NCBI RefSeq assembly: GCF_007988865.1
Contig: NZ_BJUY01000008.1
Coordinates: 1 to 64,000, forward strand
Direction of reading: 5' to 3'
Length of the DNA stretch: 64,000 nt
From: Alkalibacterium kapii
Lineage (GTDB): Bacteria > Bacillota > Bacilli > Lactobacillales > Carnobacteriaceae_A
Within the stretch, counting starts at the first letter, position 1. Every line of letters starts with the position of its first letter. Shown in pieces: positions 44,827-54,168 of the stretch. The translations under genes and the position numbers were made by a program. Below the pieces are notes generated by a model. It searched no databases. It was not told the origin of the DNA and worked only from the letters and a program-made list of their open reading frames with translations.

Positions 44827-46071
44827 TTAACGTATCTGACCTTCGCCAAAAACGATGTACTTGGATGAAGTGAGCTCTGGAAGCCCCATTGGTCCTCTAG
44901 CATGCAGTTTTTGCGTACTGATTCCGATCTCGGCACCGAATCCGAAAGCAAAACCATCTGTAAAGCGGGTCGACGCATTGACATAAACGGCTGCGGAATT
45001 CACTTCTTTGTGGAAACGCTGACCTGAGAAGTAATCATTCGTCACGATTGCTTCTGAATGACCTGTACTGTATTTATTGATATGAGTGATTGCTTCATCT
45101 AAAGAATCCACTACTTTTACAGCTAATTCATAATCAAGATATTCCTTTTCCCAATCTTTCTCTGAAGCAGGCAGGGAGTCATTTAAATGTTTCTGTGCTT
45201 TATCATCTGCGTGCAGGACAACGTCCCATTTGTTCAAAGCGTCTTCGATTTCAGGCAGAAATTCCTCTGCCACGTCTTTATGGATCAAAAGGGTCTCAGC
45301 GGCATTGCAGACAGACGGACGGTCGGTCTTGGCGTTCACAATGATATCCTTTGCCATTTCAAGTTGAGCAGATTGGTCGATGTAGACATGACAGTTTCCC
45401 GTTCCTGTTTCAATTACTGGAACGGTCGCGTTTTCAACGACTGCTTTTATAAGCCCGGCACCGCCACGAGGAACTAGAACATCCAGATAGCGGTTCAGCG
45501 TCATCATCTCATTAGCTGAGTGACGTGAGGTATCCTCGACCAGCTGTATGGCAGTTTCCGGTAAGTCGCAGGCACTTAGAGCTTTTTGCAGACTGGATAC
45601 AACAGCAAGGTTGGAATGGAACGCATCTTTTCCGCCACGTAGAATGACAGCATTGCCCGATTTAAAGCATAGCCCGGCAGCATCTGAGGTAACATTCGGA
45701 CGTGCTTCATAAATGATGCCTATGACACCTAAAGGCACCGACTGTTTTCCTATTTTGAGTCCCGCCTCATTGGTCCACATACTTTCCACCAGACCGATCG
45801 GATCAGGCAGCTTGGCGATGTCTTTAAGTCCCTGCGCCATCGCTTCTACGCGCTCCGTTGTTAAAGTCAGCCGATCCATTAAAGATTCTGACGTATTATT
45901 TACTTCAGCCTGTTCTAAGTCTTTATGATTGGCTTCTAAAATAGCTGTTTTATCATCAAGTAAACCTTCGGCCATTAAAAGCAGCGCCTCATTCTTTGCT
46001 GTTGTAGAAGCTTGTGCAAGATACCGTTCGGCCTGTTTCGCTTTTTTTCCGAGTTCTATCAAGGTTTCCAT
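44827..46071 (-). CDS. proA: Gamma-glutamyl phosphate reductase
   Basis: 414 residues of the aldehyde-dehydrogenase fold; second step of proline synthesis, reducing gamma-glutamyl phosphate to the semialdehyde with NADPH. Signature segments: [40 protein letters not shown], catalytic Cys in [12 protein letters not shown], and [15 protein letters not shown] near the end. ATG 46071 with AGGAG 8 nt upstream is preferred over the ORF's first ATG, which overlaps the proB stop. Confidence 0.95.
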   Translation of the reverse strand: METLIELGKKAKQAERYLAQASTTAKNEALLLMAEGLLDDKTAILEANHKDLEQAEVNNTSESLMDRLTLTTERVEAMAQGLKDIAKLPDPIGLVESMWTNEAGLKIGKQSVPLGVIGIIYEARPNVTSDAAGLCFKSGNAVILRGGKDAFHSNLAVVSSLQKALSACDLPETAIQLVEDTSRHSANEMMTLNRYLDVLVPRGGAGLIKAVVENATVPVIETGTGNCHVYIDQSAQLEMAKDIIVNAKTDRPSVCNAAETLLIHKDVAEEFLPEIEDALNKWDVVLHADDKAQKHLNDSLPASEKDWEKEYLDYELAVKVVDSLDEAITHINKYSTGHSEAIVTNDYFSGQRFHKEVNSAAVYVNASTRFTDGFAFGFGAEIGISTQKLHARGPMGLPELTSSKYIVFGEGQIR

Positions 46072-46089
46072 CGATCCTTCTCCTCTCAT

Positions 46090-46902
46090 TTATTCTGTAG
46101 AGAATAATGTTCCCACATCTTTACCTTTCAAAACATCAAATAATATACTGATATCTGATCCATTTGCCAGCACCATACGCTTTCTGGCTTCTAGAACGAT
46201 TTGTGCGGCATTCAGTTTAGTGATCATACCCCCTGTACCGAACTTGGTCGTTGAGTCTTGAGCCAGATCTAAAATATCATCCGTAATGTCATGAATAATG
46301 TCAAAGCGCTCTGCGTCTTGATACTCCATCGGGTTTTTATCATAAAAGCCGTCGATATCAGAAAGCATGATCAAAAGATCAGCTTCCGTCAGCTCCAAAA
46401 CGATAGCAGACAGGGTATCGTTGTCGCCAAAGCGCGTCAGATGGTCGAGTTCTTCCACAGATACGGTATCATTTTCGTTGACGATCGGAACGATATGCTT
46501 GTAAAGGAGCTGTTCAAAGGTGTTTACGGTGTTCTTCCGGCTGACTGGAAAATCAGTCACATCTTTCGTTAAAAGAACTTGTCCGATCTGGTGACCGTAA
46601 TGGAAAAAGAACTTGCTGTACAAACGCATGAGCTCCGTTTGGCCAATGGCTGCAATGGCCTGCTGTTCAGGGATCGTTACTGGACGTTCAGTCAGATTCA
46701 TCCGCGACAAGCCCACTCCTATAGCTCCGGATGATACCAGGATCACCTCTTTGCCCTGGTTCTTCAAATCACTCAATACGAAGGACAATTTTTCCATCTG
46801 TTTGAGATTGATTGCACCGTTTGGGTACATGATCGTGCTGGTACCGACTTTTATGACGATACGTTTACTTTCTCTGATTTTATTTCTTGTTTCATTAGTC
46901 AT
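46090..46902 (-). CDS. proB: Glutamate 5-kinase, short form
   Basis: About 270 residues with the amino-acid kinase fold only: IVIKVGTSTI, LVSSGAIGVGLSRM, VPIVNENDTVS, FGDNDTLSAIV, LLSDIDG-type LMLSDIDGFYDKNP and TKFGTGGMITKLNAA. The C-terminal PUA domain of longer ProB enzymes is absent, as in streptococci. First step of proline synthesis. Start is ATG 46902 or TTG 46908; the ribosome binding site (AAAGAA) is weak for either. proA follows at once. Confidence 0.93.
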   Translation of the reverse strand: MTNETRNKIRESKRIVIKVGTSTIMYPNGAINLKQMEKLSFVLSDLKNQGKEVILVSSGAIGVGLSRMNLTERPVTIPEQQAIAAIGQTELMRLYSKFFFHYGHQIGQVLLTKDVTDFPVSRKNTVNTFEQLLYKHIVPIVNENDTVSVEELDHLTRFGDNDTLSAIVLELTEADLLIMLSDIDGFYDKNPMEYQDAERFDIIHDITDDILDLAQDSTTKFGTGGMITKLNAAQIVLEARKRMVLANGSDISILFDVLKGKDVGTLFSTE

Positions 46903-47010
46903 ATTCAATCATTCTTTCTTTATATAGTTAAATCGTAATCGCTTGATAACTTTCCACATTATAACAAGTTATATTACTTATTACCAGAATAGGGAGATAT
47001 AATACTCATA

Positions 47011-47044
47011 AAAAAAGCCCCTCTCAAAAGTGTAAGAGAAGGGC
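47011..47044 (-). terminator. Terminator of the GntR-ABC operon
   Basis: GCCCCTCTC and GAGAAGGGC form a 9-bp stem with one mismatch; minus-strand T run. Confidence 0.8.
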
Positions 47045-47050
47045 AAAACG

Positions 47051-48253
47051 TTAATCGATTAAAGGATTTAATCGATATTCAATAATATCAACACTCGTGG
47101 AATCATTCTTTTTAGCGTCCTTCAACTCGATCGTTCCTTTGAAAAGCGCATCTTGAGTATTTATGTCGCTAATTTGAAGTGCTGGTTTACTGCCATCTTC
47201 AGTATAGCCATAAGCGTATAGTTTCCCATTCAAAATCGACATATTTTGATTGAAAGTGCCATAATAGGACATTTCTTCTTGTGCATCAGGTATAGATAAA
47301 GTGATTTCTCCAAGCAGCGTTTTCTTTTGATCATCCTGATTTAATTCATAAAGTTCGATTCCACTGTTCGTTTTTTGACCGACGTAAAGTGTATCGTTAT
47401 CTGTGAATAAGCGTGTACCTTCGTCAAAACCATCCAGCTTAATAACTTCCTGTGTCATAGTGTCATAGGCATAATAGCCGGTGATTTCTTCAGAGTAACC
47501 ATACATGGAATCTATATTTTCTTTTGCTGTTTGCAAAGTGACATACCGTTCGGTCTTGTCGTAGGTCTCTCCAACATATAGATAGTCATTTGTTCCAATC
47601 TCCTTAGTTAGATTGGTTGCCTCAGTTAAGGTGTCTTTTGGATTTTCTAAATCGAAAGTATAAGCATGCGTCTGTATACTATCCGAATTAGCGTCTGTAC
47701 TGACAAGAAGAGTCAAGCTCGGGTAGTCAGTGTAAACAGCCCTTATATCATTGTAAGAAGAGCTATCTTCTAGTTTAACTGAGAATGTCTTTTCTTCTTT
47801 GGTTTCTTTGTCCAATACAGAGATAGTCATCTGATTTGAAAGAGATGTGCTCCAGTGGACGTCGCTTTCTGATCCGACATATACAACATGTTGTGCTGTT
47901 TCGGCAAATTGCTTGGGTTGAGGACTTTTTCCGCGCATAAACGAACGGTAATTTATAATCAATTCATCGATCATAGGATTATAGTTAAAATCCAACCGTT
48001 TTAAGAATGATCTTTCTTCTAAATAAGTAAAGTTGCCATTATCTAATTCAACCGTTGGATAATTGAAGCCGCCATTAGAATCTGCAACAAAACCATATAA
48101 CTCTATAGGTCCTATATACTTTGGCATGCCTTCTGCGGTAACGATTTTCATGTCCGGCTGGGGAGTCTTTGCTTGGATTTTATAAATTCCAAAGCCAGTC
48201 ATGATGACAGCAATAAAAAGAATAATGCTTGATAATTTAATATATTTGCTCAT
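47051..48253 (-). CDS. Membrane-anchored extracellular protein, propeller-like
   Basis: 400 residues: one N-terminal signal-anchor helix (LSSIILFIAVIMTGFGIY) and a large outer domain rich in beta-strand repeats of the form LYVGxTxD and LYVGQKTNSGIELYEL, suggesting a beta-propeller. Last gene of a GntR-ATPase-permease operon; it may be an accessory subunit like the extracellular parts of Ytr-type bacitracin/acetoin-responsive transporters. I do not recognise the family. Start ATG 48253 is favoured by AAGGAAGG spacing. Confidence 0.6.
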   Translation of the reverse strand: MSKYIKLSSIILFIAVIMTGFGIYKIQAKTPQPDMKIVTAEGMPKYIGPIELYGFVADSNGGFNYPTVELDNGNFTYLEERSFLKRLDFNYNPMIDELIINYRSFMRGKSPQPKQFAETAQHVVYVGSESDVHWSTSLSNQMTISVLDKETKEEKTFSVKLEDSSSYNDIRAVYTDYPSLTLLVSTDANSDSIQTHAYTFDLENPKDTLTEATNLTKEIGTNDYLYVGETYDKTERYVTLQTAKENIDSMYGYSEEITGYYAYDTMTQEVIKLDGFDEGTRLFTDNDTLYVGQKTNSGIELYELNQDDQKKTLLGEITLSIPDAQEEMSYYGTFNQNMSILNGKLYAYGYTEDGSKPALQISDINTQDALFKGTIELKDAKKNDSTSVDIIEYRLNPLID

Positions 48254-48271
48254 GATTTCCATCCTTCCTTT

Positions 48272-49120
48272 CTATACAGTGATTTTGTTGTTTATCAAGT
48301 ACCGGCTCACAAAGAGTGAACAAATACCTACGACCGTCATCAGAATCAGTTCAATGATCAGAAGTTCTGAACTATAAAACAGATAGTTGTTTTTCAGTAA
48401 ATTAGGCAGAAATAGAGGGAAAAGAACGATGGCCAAGGAAAGTGCAGCGTATCCTATACCAATAAAAATACCTCGAACAGAAAAGCTTCGCTCTATAAGA
48501 ATAATGGTGAACAGCACCAAAAGCATTACGGCACCTGCAGTGATGATGACCATAAAGTAGCTCGGCTGCAGCGGGAAAAGAAACAGGAACAGTGGATGCG
48601 CATGGATTGCCTCCATCAAACTTAAACCACTTGCATAGGTATCGCTGATTATGGCTGAAACGATGGGATAGCCTACAAATAAAGAGACCATCTGGATGGA
48701 AATTAGCGTGAATATACCGATGAATATCACGATAAACTTGGAAAAGAATAGAGTCATTCTGGACACGGGCAGCATGAGTAAACGGTATGCGAATGTGTTC
48801 TTTCCAAACCATTCTCTATACCAGATAAACACTGAGTAAAAGAGCATGCCGGTGATACCTATAACGATGGGTCCGACTATCCAGAAACTGTTCAGCGCGT
48901 TATAAAAGGAGAAACGTCCAAATGTTTGAAGAGCTTCTTCTGCTGTTGCAGAATTTTCTGTCATAAATTGGTTGATCTTATTCATATGTCTCATTGGTGT
49001 GTAGATATAGCCAGCCAGATTGATTACCAGAGTTAATCCCATCAGAGTAAATAGAAATTTAGATAAGCGATCCAGTTCAAAACTAGTAAGTTTCAGTAGA
49101 GCATTTAATGATTTCTTCAT
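48272..49120 (-). CDS. ABC transporter permease
   Basis: 282 residues with about six helices (first at 20-40, then AFYNALNSFWIVGPIVIGITG and so on). Typical of ABC-2 permeases working with YtrB-type ATPases. The start overlaps the ATPase stop by 4 nt (ATGA), so translation is coupled. Substrate unknown. Confidence 0.82.
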   Translation of the reverse strand: MKKSLNALLKLTSFELDRLSKFLFTLMGLTLVINLAGYIYTPMRHMNKINQFMTENSATAEEALQTFGRFSFYNALNSFWIVGPIVIGITGMLFYSVFIWYREWFGKNTFAYRLLMLPVSRMTLFFSKFIVIFIGIFTLISIQMVSLFVGYPIVSAIISDTYASGLSLMEAIHAHPLFLFLFPLQPSYFMVIITAGAVMLLVLFTIILIERSFSVRGIFIGIGYAALSLAIVLFPLFLPNLLKNNYLFYSSELLIIELILMTVVGICSLFVSRYLINNKITV

Positions 49121-49806
49121 CCGTTATAAACCTCCCTCATGACATCAACGACGGATTTTCCTTCTGTTTCACGCATTTCTTCAGCGTTGAACTCTTTATA
49201 GATCCTGCCGTTGTCAAGTAGGACCACCTTGTCGATAAGATGTTCGATATCTACGATTTCATGAGTCGTGATCAGTACGCCGCGGTCTTCCACTAAACGA
49301 CTGCTGAACACTTCTGTTATTTGTTCGCGGGTAAATATGTCGATTCCCGAAAAAGGTTCATCCATCAAGACGTAATCCACATCTAAAGCCAGTCCCATCA
49401 GCAAGTTCACTTTGGCCTGATTCCCTTTAGATAATTCCGACAGCTTGTCTGTTGTGTTCAATCTGAAGAACCGGACGATATCCTTGGCACGTTTGCCATT
49501 CCAAGTGTCATAATAATCCTTCATAAAATCCATAGTTTCTCCTACAGTCATCCCCGGCAGCATGATCGCCACATCTGGGATGAAGGCTACCTTATTGTAC
49601 AGTTCGGTCGTCATTTTTTCTCCATCGATCAGGATATCGCCTTTTTTGATAGGTGTCAGATTCATTATCGCATTTAAAATCGTTGTTTTTCCTACGCCGT
49701 TGACTCCCACGAGACAGGTGATATCCCCTTTATTGGCCGTAAAAGTAATGCCGTCGAGGACTTTTTTGCGTCCGTAACTTTTTTGTACATCTCTCAGTTC
49801 GATCAT
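49117..49806 (-). CDS. ABC transporter ATP-binding protein, YtrB-like
   Basis: 229 residues. Walker A GVNGVGKTT, signature LSKGNQAKV, Walker B VLMDEPFSGID, switch His in ITTHE. The short length and the WNGKRAKDI-type linker are typical of YtrB/CcmA-like exporters under GntR control. It lies 8 nt after the GntR gene on the minus strand. Confidence 0.88.
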   Translation of the reverse strand: MIELRDVQKSYGRKKVLDGITFTANKGDITCLVGVNGVGKTTILNAIMNLTPIKKGDILIDGEKMTTELYNKVAFIPDVAIMLPGMTVGETMDFMKDYYDTWNGKRAKDIVRFFRLNTTDKLSELSKGNQAKVNLLMGLALDVDYVLMDEPFSGIDIFTREQITEVFSSRLVEDRGVLITTHEIVDIEHLIDKVVLLDNGRIYKEFNAEEMRETEGKSVVDVMREVYNG

Positions 49807-49814
49807 TCGTCATC

Positions 49815-50183
49815 CTACTTTCTTTTTTGTAATTTTTCTTCGAGCAGAGGAACCAGCTCATCCAAAGAAATATCCAGAGGCTCGATAGCTGAAACAAAAG
49901 TAGCCATCGCCTTGTTGAGCCATTCATTTTTCAACTGATTCAGCACGGCAGGATCTTCTGTAATATGGCTCGGACGATTAGGTTCTGTATAAATCAATCT
50001 TTGTTCCTCCATTTCGCTGTATGCCCGCTGAACAGTGTTTGGGTTTATTTTAAAATCATTGGCCAGCTGTCTTCGTGAAGGCATTTCTTCACCGGGACGT
50101 AATTTCCCCGAAACGATCAGTCGTTTAAGATGCTGTATGACTTGCAGATAAATCGGATCTCTTTTATTAAAGGATACGCTCAA
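49815..50183 (-). CDS. GntR-family regulator, YtrA subfamily
   Basis: 122 residues: GntR winged helix (PIYLQVIQHLKRLIVSGKLRPG to ANDFKINPNTVQRAYSEME) and a short C-terminal helix-rich tail, the layout of YtrA/YhcF regulators of cell-envelope ABC transporters. The start is TTG 50183 with AAAGGAC 8 nt upstream. It heads the operon and should bind the repeated operators just upstream. Confidence 0.9.
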   Translation of the reverse strand: MSVSFNKRDPIYLQVIQHLKRLIVSGKLRPGEEMPSRRQLANDFKINPNTVQRAYSEMEEQRLIYTEPNRPSHITEDPAVLNQLKNEWLNKAMATFVSAIEPLDISLDELVPLLEEKLQKRK

Positions 50184-50219
50184 ACGGTTCAGTCCTTTCT
50201 GAAATTTGATTAAGCTAAA

Positions 50220-50319
50220 GTGTATTACTCACTTAGTACACATAGAGCAAAAAGATGTGTATTACTCACTTAGTACACCTCTTTGATGTATTATATACTT
50301 AATACAGTTTATCTGTCAA
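50220..50319 (-). promoter_or_regulatory. GntR operon promoter with three operator boxes
   Basis: On the minus strand TTGACA (50319-50314) and TATAAT (50295-50290) are 18 bp apart. Three dyads follow: 50287-50306 (TGTATTATATACTTAATACA, on the -10), and two identical 22-bp boxes at 50257-50278 and 50220-50241 (GTGTATTACT then CACTTAGTACAC). The identical boxes lie 37 bp apart in the leader. This is a convincing autoregulatory operator set for the YtrA-type repressor. Confidence 0.8.
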
Positions 50320-50500
50320 CACAAAAATGATCTTCAAAAATGAATGATCAGGCCGCAGCCTGATCAAGCCCTTATTGAATAGCCCTATATATCAAAAGAA
50401 AACACTACTGATGTTCTTGTATATTACTGTGGCATAGCCAGGTGGGGTTAGTTTGACAGAAATACAGCCACCTCTTACTGGTTAAGTTGAAACAGGTGGT

Positions 50501-50805
50501 ATATCGCCCGACTCAAGAGCGCCCAGAGGATGAGTGGGCTGATATAAGTGACATATCCCCTAACTCAAGTGTAACAGCAGATGAGTCAACTGAAGCAGGC
50601 ATCACATCGCCCGACTCAAGAGCGCCCAGAGGCTAAGTGGGCTGAAGCAGGCATCACATCCCCTAACTCAAGGGTTAATAGTAGTTGAGAGAACTGAAGA
50701 AGGCATTATATCCTCCGACTCAGGAGTGACCAGAAGCTGAGTAGGGTGACGTAAGCACTGTATCCCCCAACTCAAAAGCAATCAGACGCAGAGTGAGTTA
50801 ATGAA
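50501..50805. repeat. 52-bp degenerate tandem repeat array (about 6 units)
   Basis: An anchor ATATC-nCCn-ACTCAAG recurs at 50501, 50553, 50604, 50656, 50708 and 50760, steps of 51-52 bp. Within units ACTCA and TGAGT, often extended by GCCC and GGGC, form an inverted repeat around about 15 nt. Units 1 and 3 are nearly identical; others are degenerate. No ORF or spacer-like unique segments. It fills most of the gap between the GntR promoter and the MATE gene end. About 50320-50500 contains only one possible degraded unit. Confidence 0.85.
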
Positions 50806-50847
50806 AGAATAATATAAGCCTATTAGAATAAAAATATTCAAAAAAAC

Positions 50848-50879
50848 CCCAACTGCCTACTTGATAGTTGACAGTTGGG
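50848..50879 (-). terminator. Terminator of the MATE gene
   Basis: CCCAACTG and CAGTTGGG stem with minus-strand T run (AAAAAA at 50841-50846). Confidence 0.82.
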
Positions 50880-50892
50880 TGAGTACATTTCA

Positions 50893-52266
50893 TTATTTTA
50901 TAACATTAGCTAGTTTTCTAAAGGGATTGAATATTTTTTTACCAGTCAACTGGCGTTTCAACGAATAGTACGATCCTAGAAGCGGAATCAATGCGCCGAT
51001 CCAGGCGATAGGATTGGATAAGCCGACCCCAACAAAACCTAGAGATTTTGACAGGAGCAGGACAGCGCCGACACGGCCGAAAAGTTCGAACAGACCGGCA
51101 AGCGTTGGAGCAGTACTTTTCCCGAGTCCCTGCAGCGTATAACGGTGAATGATCAGAGACGATAGCAATACATAAAAAGCTGAATTGGTAATAAAGTATA
51201 AGCGTGTCAATTCTAAAATTTCAGTATTTTCAGGACTCACAAAAAGCAGCGCGAAATATTGCCCAAAGAAAATGAGGAGAAGGCCCATGACGATACTGTA
51301 AACAGTCATGATCTTCAATACTTTTTTGACACCTTCCCAAATACGTTCGATTTTTTCAGCACCATAATTTTGAGCGGTGAAAGTTGCCATAGTCACTCCG
51401 ATAGCCATGATCGGCTTCGTAGCTAAAGAATCGATTTTCTGAGCAGCAGTGGTTGCCGCAACAGCTTCAGGTCCTAAAGTATTCAGTGTCATACTGACAA
51501 CGATCATACCGATTGCAATGAGAGAAGTTTGAAAGCCCATGGGAAAAGCAATAGCTGAATGTTCCTTGATTTGTTTAAAACCTGCAGCCCAGTCTTCTTT
51601 ATGAATTCTGAAAAGGGGGACGCTGCGCTTGATGTAGACGAGCCCGATCAAACCAGATATAAACTGTGCAATGACTGTAGCTAAGCCGGCACCCGCAACT
51701 CCCATATTGAAGACTAGAATGAAGACTAAGTCCAAAACAACATTCAATACTGAAGCGATGGCTAGAAAAACGAGCGGTGCTTTTGTATTTCCAACGGCAC
51801 GAAGCAGATTGGAAACCAGATTAAACAATACGATACCACTGAGCCCCATAAACATCATGGTCAAATAATCGTTCGCAAAACCGACGAGTTCATGTGGCGT
51901 ATTCATGAATTCCAGAATGCTTCTTCTGAATAAAACAGCGAAAAGCGTCAGTAAAACACTGACTGAACCGGCGATCATCACACTTGCTGCAAGGTTCTCA
52001 CGAATAGCTTTCTCATCCTTTTTCCCGAACCGCTGGGCAGTGATGACAGATAAGCCGGATGTCAACCCGATAGCCAATCCCAAGACCAGCGTGTTGATGC
52101 TGTGTGTCGAACCCACTGCTGCAAAGGCATTGACGCCCAGGGTCTGGCTGACGATATAGGTATCGGCCATTTGATACATTTGTTGTAATATATTTCCGAT
52201 CACTAATGGAAAAGCAAATAATAAAATAAGTTTTAAGGGACTACCTTTTGTCATGTCTTGATTCAT
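50893..52266 (-). CDS. MATE-family multidrug/Na+ antiporter
   Basis: 457 residues with twelve helices in two six-helix bundles. MATE signatures: LILLFAFPLVIGNILQQMYQ, NTLVLGLAIGLTSG, GLSGIVLFNLVSNLLRAVGN and the second-half AQNYGAEK. Such transporters export cationic compounds with Na+ or H+ entry. CGGAGG lies 9 nt before ATG. Single-gene unit. Confidence 0.92.
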   Translation of the reverse strand: MNQDMTKGSPLKLILLFAFPLVIGNILQQMYQMADTYIVSQTLGVNAFAAVGSTHSINTLVLGLAIGLTSGLSVITAQRFGKKDEKAIRENLAASVMIAGSVSVLLTLFAVLFRRSILEFMNTPHELVGFANDYLTMMFMGLSGIVLFNLVSNLLRAVGNTKAPLVFLAIASVLNVVLDLVFILVFNMGVAGAGLATVIAQFISGLIGLVYIKRSVPLFRIHKEDWAAGFKQIKEHSAIAFPMGFQTSLIAIGMIVVSMTLNTLGPEAVAATTAAQKIDSLATKPIMAIGVTMATFTAQNYGAEKIERIWEGVKKVLKIMTVYSIVMGLLLIFFGQYFALLFVSPENTEILELTRLYFITNSAFYVLLSSLIIHRYTLQGLGKSTAPTLAGLFELFGRVGAVLLLSKSLGFVGVGLSNPIAWIGALIPLLGSYYSLKRQLTGKKIFNPFRKLANVIK

Positions 52267-52921
52267 AAATAAAATCCTCCGTTAATCCTTGTTCATGTCT
52301 TTTAAGACGTGTTTTCATTAAGTTTCAATACTTAAGTCTTTGGACTAGTATAGGCACATTTAAATTTATTGCAAGTGAATTCGCCAAGTGAAAGTGACGG
52401 TTTTGTGAATAAAAATAATCAAATCATATTTATCCGTTTTCATTTCATGAATAGAGCCATTCGTTGATATAACAGGATATTTTTGAAAATGTAAACAAAT
52501 TATGAAAAATGAGAATATGATTAAAACTAGATAGGCTAATTTTATCTACCAAGGAAAGTCAGCGTCCCCAGCTGCGCATTCTCAAATGTAAAAAAAGCGT
52601 ATTCTTAAAGTAAAGACGGGATTGTAGACATTACCGATTAAAGTATTTAAAATAGAGAATGACTATTGAAAAGAAAAACAAATTAAACCTGTTGTAAAAG
52701 TAAAAGTGCAGAGAAGAAACTGATTTATGTAAAGAATAAGTAATGAAAATACGGTATAATAGAAAAGTGAATAGTCAAGTAAAAAAGCATGCTTCGATCA
52801 ACTTTTTTGATCATTCTAGTTACGTGATAATTAGAAATTCTAAGGTTGATGTATGCTAAAACTATAAATACTGAAGTTGCAAAAGAAGATAAGCGACGCT
52901 AAAGAGAGAGTGAGTGAATGA
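52267..52921. other. Long AT-rich intergenic region with promoter for the ligase cluster
   Basis: About 650 bp between divergent genes. An extended -10 (CGGTATAAT, TATAAT 52755-52760) would give a leader of about 155 nt before the ATP-grasp gene. GATCAA/TTGATC near 52797-52813 can form a small hairpin in that leader. The 400 bp next to the MATE gene show no coding potential. Confidence 0.45.
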
Positions 52922-54115
52922 ATGGAAACGAAACATAAAGCGGTCGTACTGGGGAATAATTACTACATTGGATTAAGTATCATACGCAGTTTGGGTAAAC
53001 ACGGTATACCTGTAGCAGTTTTAGACTATCAGGAAGAGGGGGCTTATGCCAGGCACTCCAAGTATGTAACTGAAAAACTGATCGGACCCCATTACAGCAA
53101 AGAACCTGATAAGTTGAAAGACTTTCTCATCAGCTATGCGAAAAATCAGGATCATAAGCCGGTATTGTATCCTACGGCGGATCCATACGTGTTATTTATC
53201 GATAAGTATTTAGATGAGTTGAAAGAATTTTTCTTGATCAATCAGACAGAACAAGGATTCTGGAGTGATTTGATCGATAAAGATAAATTGTACGTTCTGG
53301 CCCAACACCATGGTATCCTGGTGCCAAAAACGATTCAAATCAAAAACCGGCCTGATATCGTCCAGGAAGTTGAACAGGAATTAGGCTACCCATGTATTAT
53401 TAAGCCATCTGATTCTTCAAGTTTTGTATCGACCTTCAGAAAAAAACTTTTCAAAGTGACGAACCGTAAGGAACTGGAAGAAGGGTTGAAAAAGACAGAA
53501 GAAGCAGGCATCGAGGTCGTCGTCCAGCAACTGGTTCAGGGGTTTGATGATCATATGTATACCTTTGATGCATATTTAGATCAGAACTCCAAAGTGACCC
53601 ACTGGCTGACAGCTCAAAAAGAACGCCAGTATCCGATAAATTTTGGGGCGTCTGTTTATATTAAACAAAAATATGTTCCAGAACTTCATGAGATCGGGGC
53701 TCCCTTTCTTGAAGCAATCGGCTACAAGGGATTCGCTGAAATAGAGTTCAAGAAAGATGAACAAACAGGCGACTATTATTTAATTGAGATCAATGTACGT
53801 ACTACGAACTTCAATCAAATGCTGACAGAACTGGGCTTTAATATGCCACTGCTCGCGTATAGAGAATTGACAGGACAAGAAATAGGACAAAACAGTCTGA
53901 AAGAGACTACTGACCTGGCTTTTCATTATATGTATGAAGATCTGCATGCTTCTCGAGCTTATTTAAAATCAGGTCAACTCAGTTGGAAAAACATTTTGAA
54001 AACTTATACCGAAAAAAGAGTCGGATCGATTTGGGCAATGAATGACCCCAAGCCCGGACTTTACTACATTGGCGGTTTAGCAGATAAAATTCGGAATAGA
54101 CTAATCAAAAGATAA
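52922..54115 (+). CDS. ATP-grasp ligase, D-aspartate ligase-like
   Basis: 397 residues. An N-terminal pre-ATP-grasp domain (AVVLGNNYYIGLSIIRSLGK) precedes the ATP-grasp core: LGYPCIIKPSDSSSF, VVVQQLVQGFDDHMYTFDAY, GFAEIEFKKD and metal ligands in LIEINVRTTNFNQ. The layout resembles Asl(fm), which attaches D-aspartate to the lysine/ornithine side chain of peptidoglycan precursors; the nearby racemase supports this. Other carboxylate-amine ligases are possible. Ribosome binding site is weak (GAGAG). First gene of a four-gene group. Confidence 0.75.
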   Translation: METKHKAVVLGNNYYIGLSIIRSLGKHGIPVAVLDYQEEGAYARHSKYVTEKLIGPHYSKEPDKLKDFLISYAKNQDHKPVLYPTADPYVLFIDKYLDELKEFFLINQTEQGFWSDLIDKDKLYVLAQHHGILVPKTIQIKNRPDIVQEVEQELGYPCIIKPSDSSSFVSTFRKKLFKVTNRKELEEGLKKTEEAGIEVVVQQLVQGFDDHMYTFDAYLDQNSKVTHWLTAQKERQYPINFGASVYIKQKYVPELHEIGAPFLEAIGYKGFAEIEFKKDEQTGDYYLIEINVRTTNFNQMLTELGFNMPLLAYRELTGQEIGQNSLKETTDLAFHYMYEDLHASRAYLKSGQLSWKNILKTYTEKRVGSIWAMNDPKPGLYYIGGLADKIRNRLIKR

Positions 54116-54168
54116 AAAATGAAATTTCATTTATCAATGGAAGATTTTAAAAGAGGGGAACCAAACGT

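Noticed and set aside
50501..50805. Regular repeats resembling a CRISPR array
   Set aside because: Repeat and intervening parts both vary gradually, units are contiguous at 52 bp, there are no constant repeats with unique spacers, and no cas genes are near.
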